From assembly GCA_029204225.1 (NCBI GenBank), contig CM055113.1, forward strand, positions 16,683,745 to 16,747,744: a stretch of DNA of 64,000 nt, written 5' to 3'. A program made the position numbers and the translations under genes. Under the pieces are notes generated by a model, which was given only the letters and a program-made list of their open reading frames with translations, searched no databases and was not told where the DNA came from. Origin of the DNA: Diphasiastrum complanatum. Taxonomy: Eukaryota; Streptophyta; Lycopodiopsida; Lycopodiales; Lycopodiaceae. Below, one piece after another: positions 23,874-35,661 of this stretch; position 1 is the stretch's first letter, and every line of letters starts with the position of its first letter.

Positions 23874-24953
23874 TTTTACAAGTAGAGGTGAGGAAGTCCT
23901 CCAAATCCAAGGTAGAGCCTCCAAATGTCCTCCAAGCAACCTACAAGCTTCAAGATGCTCCCCAACTCCAAGCTAGGATGCCTCCACCTGCAAGTAAGGA
24001 TCTGCAAGCCTCCAAGAATCTCTCCTCCACTTGTGTCCCTACTCTTTAAACACAAAGATAGATAACAAGCTAGCCTCAAGTATTCACCACCCAACCATAG
24101 CTAGATCCAAGCTCCAAGCAAGACCTATCTAGCACCCCCTTGCTAACCATAAACAAATCACAAGCATACCACAACACTCCATAGCATACTCAAGATCCAA
24201 ACACTACTTATGTCCCATACCATAAGCAAGATCCAAACCTTAAGCATACTACCACAAGCGAGCACTCTACACACTAGTAGCAACACTAGAGCATAAGCAA
24301 AGCAAACACGAGAGATCTCCCCCTCCCAATGGGTACCCTACTACCCTCATATAGATGGCCCATGGACCCCTCCAATGCACTATGGAGTTCCATGCTCATC
24401 CAATGAGAGAGAGAGAAGCCTAGGGGAGTTAAAGAATCTCCAAGAGCCTGCATAGGCTTATGGAATGTCAAGAGACTCCTTCCATAACCTATGACTCTTT
24501 GAATGCCTTTTTTGTGGGAGTTGGAAACTCAATGAACACTTTAGAAGGGCGCCCTCCTACTAGGTCCCATTGCCCAAGTTATGCAAGTATACTTTGGTCC
24601 TAGACCAATAAAGTGATATGGTTCAAGGTTGAGGCCCAAGGTTTAGAAAAATAGTCATCCAATGACTTTCTAACACCTCTCTAGGTTCCATACCTCCATC
24701 CAAGGCATAGACACCTACCTGTCCTTAACCAAGGACACTAGTACCTTAGTATAAGACACCTACTCTTAATACTAAGGGTACCCCTTATCCAAGGGTCACG
24801 TGGCTCCATACCTCCGACTAAGGTATAGTCACTTGCCTGCTCTTATCCAAGGGCACATACCTTTAATCATAAGGGTACCATGCCATTTAGCCCCCAACAC
24901 TAAATGGACTAATAGGGGGTCTGAAGTACTGCTAGTTACATAGGTATGTAACA
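23874..24953 (-). repeat. 5' LTR of the gypsy element
   Basis: Pairs with 17,982-19,054 with only scattered substitutions. On the minus strand it starts TGTTACATACC and ends just before the primer-binding site. The end is not a canonical CA in the bases I can align. Confidence 0.9.
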
Positions 24954-24958
24954 TTCAT

Positions 24959-25559
24959 GATGCTTGTCAATACTGTCAATATGAGAAAAATGCCAAAGCT
25001 GCAAAATGAAGATGCAAGCCAAAAGCGAAGGAGCTGATGTCATAGAATGGAATGTGCTGATATCAAAAATCAGGGTATTGATGAAGGATATGCAAGAAAT
25101 CAAATTGGAGCTACTAAAGGATAGAATGATGAGCTAAAGCACATTAATATGCATGTGAACCAAGAGTGCCATGGGACGATATCAATGGAGCCAATGGAGC
25201 CAACAAAAATAAACCCCCAGCTAGTTAGAAGACCAAGAATATTGTGCAAGTAGTAAATAACTATGCCATAACCAAGATGTTGAAGAATCCATACAACCAC
25301 AAATTGTAGAGTGTACAATAGCACAAGCATCATGGACACATTGTCCTTGCATACATTCAATAGTTTGGGACTGAAATTTATTTTGGCACCATTTTATTGT
25401 CATTGGGTGTAAATGTTAAATTTGCCTTTCAATTATTCACCTTGAAAAGGCGTGCACTATTTTTTTCAATGGAACATTTGAATTTTTTGCCTCCCTAATT
25501 TTGACATAGGTCCTAGTTTTGGACTCTATAAATAGGAGTTAGAAAATTTTTATTTGATA
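24959..25559. other. No gene recognised
   Basis: A plant-type TATA box CTATAAATAGG lies on the plus strand near 25,525, shortly before the coding-like remnant of element H. It may belong to an eroded LTR of that element. No second LTR was recognised. Confidence 0.35.
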
Positions 25560-26480
25560 TTTCCAAATCACCTAGTTACTGGATGGAGATAAAATCTTTG
25601 AAGTCATCAAGAATGTCTTGTATGTCCAAGAATTGGAATAAATTTTTTTTGTTCTCCATTGGCCTAGTAGCTATCTATGAGAAAGAAGGTTTTTAGATTC
25701 AATGCAAGGATGGTCAAGCTATCATGATTAGATCTTTAGAGAAGATCATGATTGGACTATTGATCAGGGTAGTAAATCCCTTGATAAAAGCCAATACAAC
25801 AACAAGCATCAAAAGATTGTTTTCAATGCGAGCCAATAGAATTCAATGAATATACAAGGTAATGCATGAATAGCTATGAAAATAGTAGTGACCGATGTTC
25901 AACTTTGGCATGAGAGACTCAATTATCTAAGATGCCCCAAACTCATATTGCCTAAAGCATGAATGTTGAAGAATGAGATCATTGAGGCTTCAACAACTTT
26001 TGTGAAGGGTGGTAAACAACATAAAATGTATTTCAAGCACAACAAAGGAAGGGAACGTGCAACGTTGTGAATTTTTTCACCCAATGTGTGTGGCCCATGA
26101 GTGTCAACTCCATTGGAGGATCTTGTGATTTCATCTTATTCAAAGACGATCATAGTGACTATAGGATTGAATACTTCATGAAGAATGAATTTGAAGTGTC
26201 AAGTTTTGCTTTCAAAAGCTAGAAAGGAAAGCTCTGAGTGAGATTGATATCAAGATCAAGATGCGATTTGATAGAGAACGAAAGCACATGAAATCAAAAA
26301 AATTTCCTCGAGAAAGGTATAGTCAATTGGTTGTTGATCACCATGATAGTGACATGTTTGCCAATTGATAAAAAGCACAACTTTATAAACCAATGTTCCT
26401 TGGATAATACAAGATAGATAAGGAGATCTTTGGGAAGATGAGCAGCTTTGCCTTAGAATGAAACAATAATTCAAAAGATG
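25560..26480 (+). mobile_element. Copia element H, very decayed
   Basis: Plus-strand sequence reads in pieces as copia pre-integrase and integrase: VIKNVLYVQELE near 25,600, then VTDVQLWHERLNYLRCPKL near 25,890-25,950, and FVKGGKQHKMYF near 26,000. It is broken very many times, with no LTR or primer site in view, so it is the oldest element of the window. Assignment rests on these short blocks. Confidence 0.6.
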
Positions 26481-27201
26481 ATGAAAAAGGATATTTTAAT
26501 CTATAATGATCTAAATTAGTTTGAGCCTCAAACTCACCATGCAAGAATGCATCAGCTTATCATCCCGATTCATGTCTACTACCTATGCTTACGGCTTAGC
26601 AGAGGTTTGAAGTTCAAACGAAAATCTGAGTTCAAATTTACAAGAGAAAAAGAAGCAACTCATCCATCATCGACCACGATCGATCGTTCTGACATACATA
26701 ATGAACTATATAATATAAACTTTTTAATATTATGTACATGGTTGTTTAAGGTCATCGCAGCAGACACCCAAGCCTGCTGTCGCCAGCAAGCCCAAGGGGA
26801 GAGTCTGACCAATCATCTGTATCATCTCATCTGTACATGCAATGTGATGCGTTCAGCGGTGGCAAGCAGCAGCAAGTTAGTGCATACTCGCGCATCCCCT
26901 CCTGACTGTGTAGTAGCAATATGAATCCCCTACGTCCTTTCACATGTATATCCATCATGCTCTTCTTTCTTAACATACTGTATTAATCCTGGTGCTGACC
27001 CACCTCCATTTTTGTCTTGGATTTGCAGTCTCAAAATTCAAACCTACAGATTATAGACCATTGCCTGAACAGGTGTCGCAGTTGACGTATAGTTGCACGC
27101 TAAATAGATCAAAGAGAGAAATTGTAATTTGGGACGAAGAAATTGTTCGATAAGCAGACCTGAGTCTTCAAGTGCTGCCGTATCAGATGCGGAAAAAGGC
27201 T

Positions 27202-27774
27202 TTAGGATTTGCCATATTTCAAAGCTACTGTCTCATCTCCCTGTCGTGATCCGCGTTTCCTGGCATAGTAAATTATAAATGCAACTACAGCAGCAAGTAT
27301 GAAAGCTGCAAAACCAATGGCTCCTTGAGTCTTGTGACTGAGTCCGGCCTTGTGAGCCTCGCCTACTTGGAGATTTCCCACTACAGCACTCGAAGAAGGC
27401 ACAGAGGAAGGTGGGACGATGCTGATAGGACCTGGGCCCTGCGCAGCCTTGCCATGATGATGGTGAGGATGTTTGTCAGGCGCAGGCGCGGGCGAGGGAG
27501 ATGGAGATGGAGATGGTGATGGTGATGGTGATGGTGATAGAGATGGAGATGGAGATGGAACTGACGCTGGTGCTGTTGAGTGTCCTCGTCGATGTCCATG
27601 TGTAACCGCCATGGATGATGATTGGTGTTGAGTAACGAAATAAACACGCTTCGCATGATGCTCTCCATGGCGCTCCAGAAAAACAGTATGACGAGCTGAT
27701 GATACTGCCATTGCCATTACTGCACACCACAAAACCCACAGCCAAAACGCTACCATCGATTTCGCTGCTGCCAT
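27202..27774 (-). CDS. Secreted Ser-Pro-rich arabinogalactan-like protein with C-terminal membrane segment
   Basis: A 190-residue intact frame beginning at the ATG at 27,774. An open extension upstream to 27,804 starts only with TTG, so it is not preferred. Residues 1-27 form a signal peptide (hydrophobic AFWLWVLWCAVMAMAV, cleavage likely after SSA). Residues 40-68 are rich in His and Arg. Residues 71-99 are a Ser-Pro/Ala-Pro run of the kind that is hydroxylated and O-glycosylated in plant cell-wall glycoproteins. HPHHHH follows at 102-107. Residues 151-170 are a membrane span followed by a basic YYARKRGSR stop-transfer and a short cytoplasmic tail ending KYGKS. It therefore looks like a type I membrane-anchored AGP- or extensin-like protein at the plasma membrane or wall, not a GPI-anchored one. 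GC content is higher than around it. I do not recognise the exact family. Confidence 0.8.
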   Translation of the reverse strand: MAAAKSMVAFWLWVLWCAVMAMAVSSARHTVFLERHGEHHAKRVYFVTQHQSSSMAVTHGHRRGHSTAPASVPSPSPSLSPSPSPSPSPSPSPSPAPAPDKHPHHHHGKAAQGPGPISIVPPSSVPSSSAVVGNLQVGEAHKAGLSHKTQGAIGFAAFILAAVVAFIIYYARKRGSRQGDETVALKYGKS

Positions 27775-27935
27775 CTCTCTTCTTCTGCTCACACTACTAT
27801 ACAATTGATTTGTCTTTCTTCTCGCACTCTTCTTCTAACTTGATAACAAAGGAGAGATCAACAACCCAGCACGTTTTCAGTAATTCATCTTTGGGTTGTC
27901 TTGTTTCTTGACTCAACTACAAGGAACCCAAAATT

Positions 27936-27945
27936 TTATATATAA
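27936..27945 (-). promoter_or_regulatory. TATA box of the AGP-like gene
   Basis: TTATATATAA lies about 165 bases upstream of the ATG at 27,774, giving an expected 5' UTR of about 130 bases. It is palindromic, so direction is inferred from the gene. Confidence 0.55.
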
Positions 27946-27999
27946 TACAGAGACCGTGATCTTCAAAATCAGGTGTGGGACCAGTTCAGAACAGCACAA

Positions 28000-30900
28000 A
28001 ATCAGCAGCTTGTGGCTACAATAATTACCAGCCCAAAAATATCAGATATAAAGTCTAGAAAGCCAGCATCAGGGACCAGGCAACAAGTTCCAATACCAAA
28101 TATCACATAGATACATAGATTGTAGATAGCTTCCTCAGATATTCTCATGGACTAGCAGCTTCTATCTAGTGGAATGGAGAGTGGACACTGAAGAGCAATC
28201 CAAGGTGGGCTATACCTCATAGAGGTCTATGGTCCTTTATCATTGGTTCCTAAAGGTCCTTTAAGTATCATCCACAATCCCATATAGAAGCAAGAGAGTT
28301 ATGAAGCAAGAGAGATAACTGGTGTGTATTATTTGTGTACAGGAGTATCTAGATTGACCTCCCTTAGCAAGAAGGCATATCCACATGCTCTCCTTTAGGG
28401 TGGTTTTACATTAGTCCCTTTGACTAGTCATTTCATTCCCTCATTGGCCACCTATTTTTTGAATCTTGGCAAGTGAGTTGAGGACCACCACCACCATTGC
28501 ACATTTGGTTGGTAAGTGTTATAAAAAGGGCCCAAATGTGATTGGCCCATTTGAATGATATATCATTGGTCCATTCTATTTAAGTCCTTGTGTTTTGAAT
28601 TACAATTATATAGTTTCATGTTAAAAGGTTGAAGGATGCTCTAAGGTTTTTTCTTGAAGCAATCAACTTTCAACTGGAAAGGTTAGAACTTAAATGCAAT
28701 TCTTTGAAGGGAATATGGGCTGTGAAGGGTTGTGAAGACTTCAAAATGCAGGCCAACATGCCAGGAGCATCTCAACAAGTCAGGGCACATTGCCTGGCTC
28801 AAAAAATGGGTTTGAGTTGCCCCTACATGGCACTGGGTCTCTGCCATGTCATCTGCCACATAATGGCAAGTGCGTGTTAATGTGGAAGTGGGGGAGTCCC
28901 ATTTCTTCTCCCTAGACCAATGAGAGATCTCCATTTTGAATTTGTTCAATGGCCCTTATTAATATAGTGGACTTGCTAATGAGAGAGACTTTGGGCAACA
29001 TTTTTTTACTTTTGCTAAATCATGTTGAGCTTTAAATTGATTGCAATTTTTCAGCAAAAATCATTTCAAAAATGGAATGTTGAAGGTAAAACTTTTAATT
29101 GTAGGTGAAAGTATGGCTTGATGTCTTCCAATATGGTAAGCGTATTGTTTAGCCTATCATGTAAAGTATTCGTGTTGATGTCTTCCCATATGATTAACAT
29201 ATTGTTTAGCCTATTATGTATAGAATATTTCCTCATTGGAAAGCATTTTGGTGCCATGTGTATAGCACTCATTAGTTGACAAACATTCTACAATTGCCAC
29301 TATGTGATATTATTCGTTTATTTTTGGGAACTATGTCATTCATTTATTTTTTAGTTAGAGCTTATCTTGCGAAGCTATTTGCGGTGGACGGTTGCTCACT
29401 TCTATTTGTAACACTAGAATCTGTTCCAAAAGCCCTTAATAGCAAGTTGATTCATGGTTTGTATATTTTTAAAAGGGAATCTTCATAAAAGATGTTATTT
29501 ATTGAGAATGATATTTGCAACTTTTGTGAAAAGATTCATGCACACAAAAACTCTTATGAACTACAAATTCCTTATAAGGAAATACTAAGAATTTTGAGAA
29601 ACCATATATGGACTTTTAACAATATTACAACGTTAAAATAACATTCTTGCTTATGTGACTATAATATGAGACTATGATTAGTAACTTGATACAATTTTTA
29701 AATTATTTATGAGATTCTAAAATTTTCTAGTGGCAAAGGTGAGATTATGTTTCTTTCCTAGGATGGAAAGAACAGTCCTTGCTAAAATGGTGGGTGTAGG
29801 GGTAGATTTGCCACTAAAGTTAAGCAACTTTGAGAAAAATGCAATGGAACTTTGGGCACGGTGACCGCACTTTTTATTGTATTGTTACTTTTCTTAAAAT
29901 AGTCAAACTACATTTTTGCATTCAAAAGTTCAAATTCACATCCATTTTACGATTTGTATACCTACCTCTATTGATATGCAATTTGAAGTCTTTAATTGTA
30001 CCATGCTAGCATCCCAACATAAAATGGTGCACAATAACAAACCAACAGTTTTTTAGATTTGAATAGTCCCAAAAATTTGATAAGTGAGAATATTGAGTTG
30101 CATGTACGTATGACGCGTCAACCTAAGAAAAAAATGAAGTGCTTTGTTTTGGCACTACAGGCAATATACGATGAGGAACAGACAACGAAAATAATAAAAG
30201 ACATTACCTCATATTGGCTACTACTTACCATGTTTTATAACTATGCTTGACATTTGTGGACAATGTGAATGAATTTTCTCTTCAAATTTCAACTATGTAG
30301 TTGAGTAAGTCAAATATAGTCTTTTTTTGTCAATGATAGAGATTCTTGCATTACCACTTCAAACTCAAAACTCAACTCGTTGAAATAAAACACAAAATGG
30401 TGTATGACAAGCTTGTTCATTAATTAGGCTAAACCTTTTGGAAGAATTGTGATTATACTAAATGTTTGTGAAAGTTTTTAAAGGTCTCATGTTAGGTGAT
30501 GTAGTTCGTACTATAAGATCAAAATTTGAATTTCTTTTAGTTGCTATAAAGGTTAAATACTACAAGGACTTAAGAACCTCCTACAAGGATTTTTTGTTCA
30601 TTATCATGAGAAGAATTTGCATCTTGATGTGATGCTTGACCAACATTTAAGGTCCAAAAATGTCAATAACTACCATAATTCATATTTCAACATTGGAGAT
30701 ACTAACCAAAACATGATTATGCTCATATGATTTTGAAATTCTAAACATAACATACTAGATATCTACCATACAAGGATCAAAATGCCCTCCATATGGTAAG
30801 ACCAAGAAGGTTTTTTCTCATAAAATACATCACATCAAATAGTGATGAGTTCAACTTTCCAACACAACAAGAAGTAACAAAGTACATGCTTCTCACTTTT

Positions 30901-31045
30901 GTATTCATTTTTGTGAAGTCCAATTGTAATGCATATAGGCTTTCTACATAATTATTACTTTCCGATCAAGTAGGAGGCATTAACTCACAAGTGCTTGGTA
31001 GTTAACTAGCAAGTTTCACTACATCACACTCTAATATGTTAAGGT
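28000..31045. other. No gene recognised
   Basis: About 3 kb of AT-rich sequence without a convincing gene. The longer open frames (for example around 28,629-28,880) do not start with ATG and show no motif. Confidence 0.5.
29116..29229. repeat. Two-copy tandem repeat, about 57 bp
   Basis: Two adjacent units each begin TTGATGTCTTCC and contain TATTGTTTAGCCTAT, with a handful of differences between them. Confidence 0.75.
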
Positions 31046-31795
31046 TGTTGGAAGAAGGAAAGAAGAGACGATAGTAATAGAGTAGAAGTCGAAAGATGAA
31101 CTATCGGAGTCTACAGAACAATCCTTTTTCTAATGCATGACTACGCCTATAAAAAACGAACAAATCTATCGCAACAATCATCACATTCGTACTTTTAGTA
31201 ATTAACTTTCAAATCATTAGTACTAAAGTGATTTCATAGACAAACAATTACAGATACAAAACAATAGCGGATGCAGCCGCGTACTCAAAACTGTCTCTGA
31301 GTAACTAATAACTCTATCTTATACACTTCTGCTGATAAGTAGTAAGCGCTGCTAGGCAATATTCAACATAGAAACATCACTATAAAACTCTCTCACTCTA
31401 AATGTATGAATATGAGTTTATCAGAGTGTTAGTTTATCATCTAATGATCAGCTATCTATACTAATGAGGAATGTCGTTTAGGCTTATCCAATTAGGGCAA
31501 TTAATTAGGTCATAGGTCGCAATTGAGACTTAGCCACAATGTGTTGTCATTCATCTAGTTAGAACTTCCTGAAAATTTACTTGCTACCCAATTCAGGTAA
31601 GTAGTTAGCTTCATAACAAATGAAAACAAAAACTGTCAACATTCGATGCCTTTAATAGTTCGTCATTGTCGAAGCCACATGTTGATTGATTCTCTTGTAT
31701 TTATACAGACTGTGTAGAAACACGAATAAAATTATAGAGCTGGATAAGCGAATGGATGTAGATTGACTATAGGATTATGGGAGAATAATCCAACA
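31046..31795 (-). repeat. 3' LTR of element I
   Basis: About 750 bases. It shares the TGTTGGATTATTCTCC start and the CTGAGTACGCGGCTGC-like middle with the element C LTR, but lacks the GCGAAAAA-rich units. Confidence 0.75.
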
Positions 31796-32176
31796 CTCCC
31801 TTTTAATCTGAATCCATGAATGTCTTGATCTTCAAACTTAGTTCTACACAAAACTTCTTGTGCGCATCCAAGCTTAATGTCTTAGTAAAAATATCATTTG
31901 TCATGTCTTGTGTTTCACAGTAGTGCAAGTTTTCCTCTTTGTCGAGAACTTTGCTTTTGACATAGTAATACTTAATTTCAATGTGCTTACTTTTGGAATG
32001 AAACCCGGGATTGGCCGATAGAGTGATAGCACTTTGTTTATCACAAAATAGAATTGTCAGAGCACATTGTTTCAAACAAACATCCGAAAGTAGATTTATC
32101 AACCACACTGATTCCTTTGTAGCTTGAGAGACAGCGATATACTCTGATTCAGAGCTGTCAAAATTTGCTTGCAACT
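31046..32176 (-). mobile_element. Copia element I, 3' end only
   Basis: On the minus strand the RNase H end (31,803-32,174, with SSESEYIAVSQATKESVWL and HSKSKHIEIKYYYVK) runs into a purine tract and then an LTR (31,046-31,795). The LTR begins TGTTGGATTATTCTCC, as in element C, so it belongs to a related family. The rest of the element is absent. Its RNase H frame is open over about 120 codons. Confidence 0.85.
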
Positions 32177-32179
32177 ATT

Positions 32180-35100
32180 CTATGAAATAGGACCATTGTT
32201 AAAGAATAATATAAATGGATAAATGTATATCAAATAAGTACATGATCAAGTTCTATAGCAAGTTTGATTTTTGGCCTAACATATGATTATGTCACATCCT
32301 TGATGGATTAAACTAACCCTATTTTTTAGAGAAGATTGCATTTGACAAATGGATGACACAAGTAGGATGAGTTGATGAAGGGGTTGGATGTATAAATGTT
32401 CTTACATATGGTTATGTGGAAAAATATGGAAGCACAACTACATGTTAGATCTAGTAGATATGCATCGATGGTTGGATGAAGTGCTGTGAAATCATAATTG
32501 CTTTCTAAGCGAGCGTTAACTCTTTTAGATGTGACACGGTGAATAGGTGTAGGAATAAATGACCAAATGGACAATTGGACACACAGCTCGAGAGTTGATG
32601 GATCTAGAATTGGATGGTTGAATGAAAATATGGTATTGATGTATATGGGTGAATATCTTACACTATCTTATATACTTTATGATCTCTAATTATATTTTAC
32701 TTATTAGTTGTAAGTCATCAGATAGTTTTGTCCATATCCCTTGTAAATGTGGTGATGGTTGCAAGCTATATTTACTTGATATCAAATGTAGCACCTAGAT
32801 CTTTTATGATGAGGTGGATTGCTAACGACTTAACAAGTAGGGAATAATCAAGTATAACTGCCAACTAGACCAAGGAGATTTTAATAAAGATTGTCTTATA
32901 TTAGTATTATATGTGTGGAAGGTCCGATGTAATTTCAAGCTCTTGAATGTAGTTCAGATCCATATAAGTTTTAAGTATTTTCAAGTTCTTTCACAATTAT
33001 AGATGACAATGCTAGATGTTTCAATCCTTATCCAAGTTTTGATGGATTCAAATCTTCATGCTATAAATAGAGCATCCAATATGCATAGAAGATTGTTTAA
33101 ATTTTGGCCCTGCATGAAGTAGAACATTATTTCTTGGTGCTCCACCTACTAGCTTATGTGTGTTGTTAAAGCTCAATGCACAAGGTTGTTGAGAAGCTTG
33201 AGCGCTCAAAGCATGGATTGCTTACACAACATCATCCCTCTCATATTCTAAGATACATTATATGTTTTAAAATGGACTCTCAAAATACAATACTTTGGCT
33301 TTCTTGGAACGCTTTGCATTGAATATTTGTTCCTCTCCATAAATTATAAACCAAACATTAGCTTTATTTAAAATAATTTTCTTTTGGACTTTGATATAGA
33401 AAATTGAACTTTAAGATCATCCATTTTCTTAGTGAAATATGCCATGCCTTTTTCCATTCTAAGAAAAATCTTATCAATTTAATTCATATTTCTTTATCTT
33501 GAGATTTTTTTTTTCTTTTGAATCGAGATACTTTAAATGAGTCTAAATTTGAATTTGAGTTATCACCATCAACACAATAACTTGTCTCACTGTCAAATTA
33601 ACTACTCAATTTTAAGAAATGACTATCTTTTTGCTCACATTTGAATTATTTTATTGATTTTTTCATCTTGCAATTTTAGAGGTCTCACTCTATGTAATAG
33701 TAAACTCATTAGAGCTTGTCAACAACATTGGTTAACTTGAATTGGTAAGCCTCCCAAATATCATTTGATATGCATAGGAGTAAAATCATTTGACATCCAA
33801 CTTGCAACTGTGCTAACAAATTTGACAACAACAACAACCACCCACGATCTCCTACAAACAACACATCAACTTTGTACTTTCTTCATCTGCACACTTGTAA
33901 AATTGTGTATATATTAAATACCACTTGCGTATTCAAAAGTGTGTGTAAAATAATAGAATCTTATTAAAGATAAACAAAGTAGATGCCTTGTGCATTGATT
34001 CTTTTGTATTGTCAATAATAGATTTATCCATTTTTACAAATTGAATTAGCTTTGTAGAGCACGCGATTTCGTCCGCTATTGTCTTGTGCTCCACAACATT
34101 ATTGACATGTATATTTTGCTATACTTAATCTGATAATAGCTCTGTTGTTCTACATTCAGATTTGTATTGATATTGCTATGCTTTTCTTCATTCTGTCTGA
34201 CTCATAAGATTGCACTTCTCATGAGGCAAGAAAACCCTTTGCCATTAGGTATGGAGATGAGAATATTATAAGCATTCCACAAGGCCCTTCGAAAGTAGAC
34301 AAAAGAACTCCACCCATTACAAGGCCCAAGTGAATACATATATGCATTACTCCTAGCTAACCTAATTACTGTAGCAATAAAAGAACTCACCAACTTGAGA
34401 CTGATATTCACAAGCCATATCACCTAAAATTACACTCAACCTAGAATAAATTGGGCATGTTTGCTGAACACGATTAAAATTAGCCCCTACCCTTTCAAGG
34501 AGGTACCGCTTTGTTCCTTAGGATCCGGTGTTCCGCTCCTTAGAAACGATTCTGATGAACGAGCTTCAAGTACATTTTGGAAACATTTTTTTGCTATTCA
34601 AAAACAAGCTTCAAGCACATTTTGGAAATAATTTTCCACTAGGAGTGCTTCGCAACTACTATTTGCAAGTGTTTGGGAGCTCTAGATTGTACGATTCGCA
34701 TCAACATATGAGTTGCCTTGATCACACAAGAACATTTTTTTTAAATGTAATCAAGATTCAGGAACAATTTTTCTTATGTAATTAACCTCAACAAGACAAA
34801 CCACCCCAAGGTGATAACTAGTCAGTCACCAATTACGAGCAAGTACACTTCTAAGTGAAAAGGTGGCAAGACTTCAAAGTGGCGAGAAGAGAAGATCTTA
34901 GACTTTTCTCAATTCCACTCTTCTTGTGTGGGAGCTCCAGTGAAAAGAATGAACACATTGTGAAGTGGGCATTGAATCTTAGACATAGGAATGCATAGTG
35001 CTAAACTGCTGAAACTGCTGCTTCAGTAAAAGCATTTCAGCTGCAGAAGATTGCTAAGTGACAAGTGAACCACGATTGAAGGATCTAGTTTGCATAGAGC

Positions 35101-35590
35101 AAGGATGACGGATGGCATTCTCCACGTATGAGTAGAAATATCTAATATGATCATAGGTTAAGGCTGAGTATCCATAAACGTGAGAAAATAATTTTTGTTA
35201 AGTGGCGATGTACTTTTTGACCAGCTGGTTACTTATAAAAGCTAGGATGAAGATTGTCTTTAGATGCTATTCTGATTGATGCTTCAATTTCCTTTACTAG
35301 AATGCGTCACTTCCACAAGGAGTATCCTTTAGCTGCATCCACAAGAACAGTTATGCCTCATGTAAATTATTTACTTGTAAGTCGCAAAAACCTCATCCTC
35401 ATAGCTGTAACTTTTATAAAACACAAGCACACACAACATGAGACAAATGATACCATCGTTGTAATTTTGAGGGTGTCTGTTTTATACATTTGAATTTGAC
35501 ACAAATGGATAGTTATCCAGCATTAACTGCTTGAGGAACCTGCTAAATAATAATGGAACCGAAAAAAAAATTGATGCTAACATTTCACCA
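32180..35590. other. No gene recognised
   Basis: AT-rich intergenic sequence left of ORC6. A clean plant TATA motif, CTATAAATAG, lies at about 33,060-33,069 on the plus strand, but no open frame follows it. Two copies of AGCTTCAAG(T/C)ACATTTTGGAAA occur near 34,562 and 34,605. Confidence 0.5.
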
Positions 35591-35592
35591 AA

Positions 35593-35598
35593 TTTATT
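35593..35598 (-). terminator. Poly(A) signal of ORC6
   Basis: AATAAA on the minus strand, 64 bases after the ORC6 stop codon. Confidence 0.6.
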
Positions 35599-35661
35599 TT
35601 TCTTGTCCTATAAAACAACATTTAATTACTTTTGTTGTGCCAAGCTGGCTGACACTGCTTA

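Larger units (their letters stand above)
17982..24953 (-). mobile_element. Ty3/gypsy chromovirus-type element, broken
   Basis: LTR retrotransposon read right to left, about 7.0 kb. Parts in transcription order: 5' LTR 23,874-24,953, primer-binding site 23,861-23,872, a long leader, Gag (about 22,116-22,700, with LVWWDDL and WDDFCKLFRDYFLP), a zinc-knuckle region near 22,005-22,060, RT (about 21,290-21,900, with VFLDDILVF), RNase H (about 20,628-21,290, with TDASDYAIG), integrase (about 19,584-20,472, with HDSPCAGHPGI, MDFVVGLPRT and HPESDGQTERTN), a chromodomain-like end (19,110-19,496, with LVRWRS and EEDTWE), and 3' LTR 17,982-19,054. The Gag-integrase order with a terminal chromodomain places it among plant chromoviruses. 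It is broken in several places. LTRs differ by only a few percent, so it is fairly young. Flanks GTCAT/TTCAT may be its target duplication. Confidence 0.92.

Noticed and set aside
27381-27745. Other-frame and antisense open frames over the Ser-Pro repeat
   Set aside because: Open only because the hexanucleotide-like repeat lacks stops in several frames; the signal peptide and membrane span are in one frame only.
27775-27804. Ten-codon N-terminal extension of the AGP-like protein
   Set aside because: It would start with TTG; the ATG at 27,774 gives a normal signal peptide.
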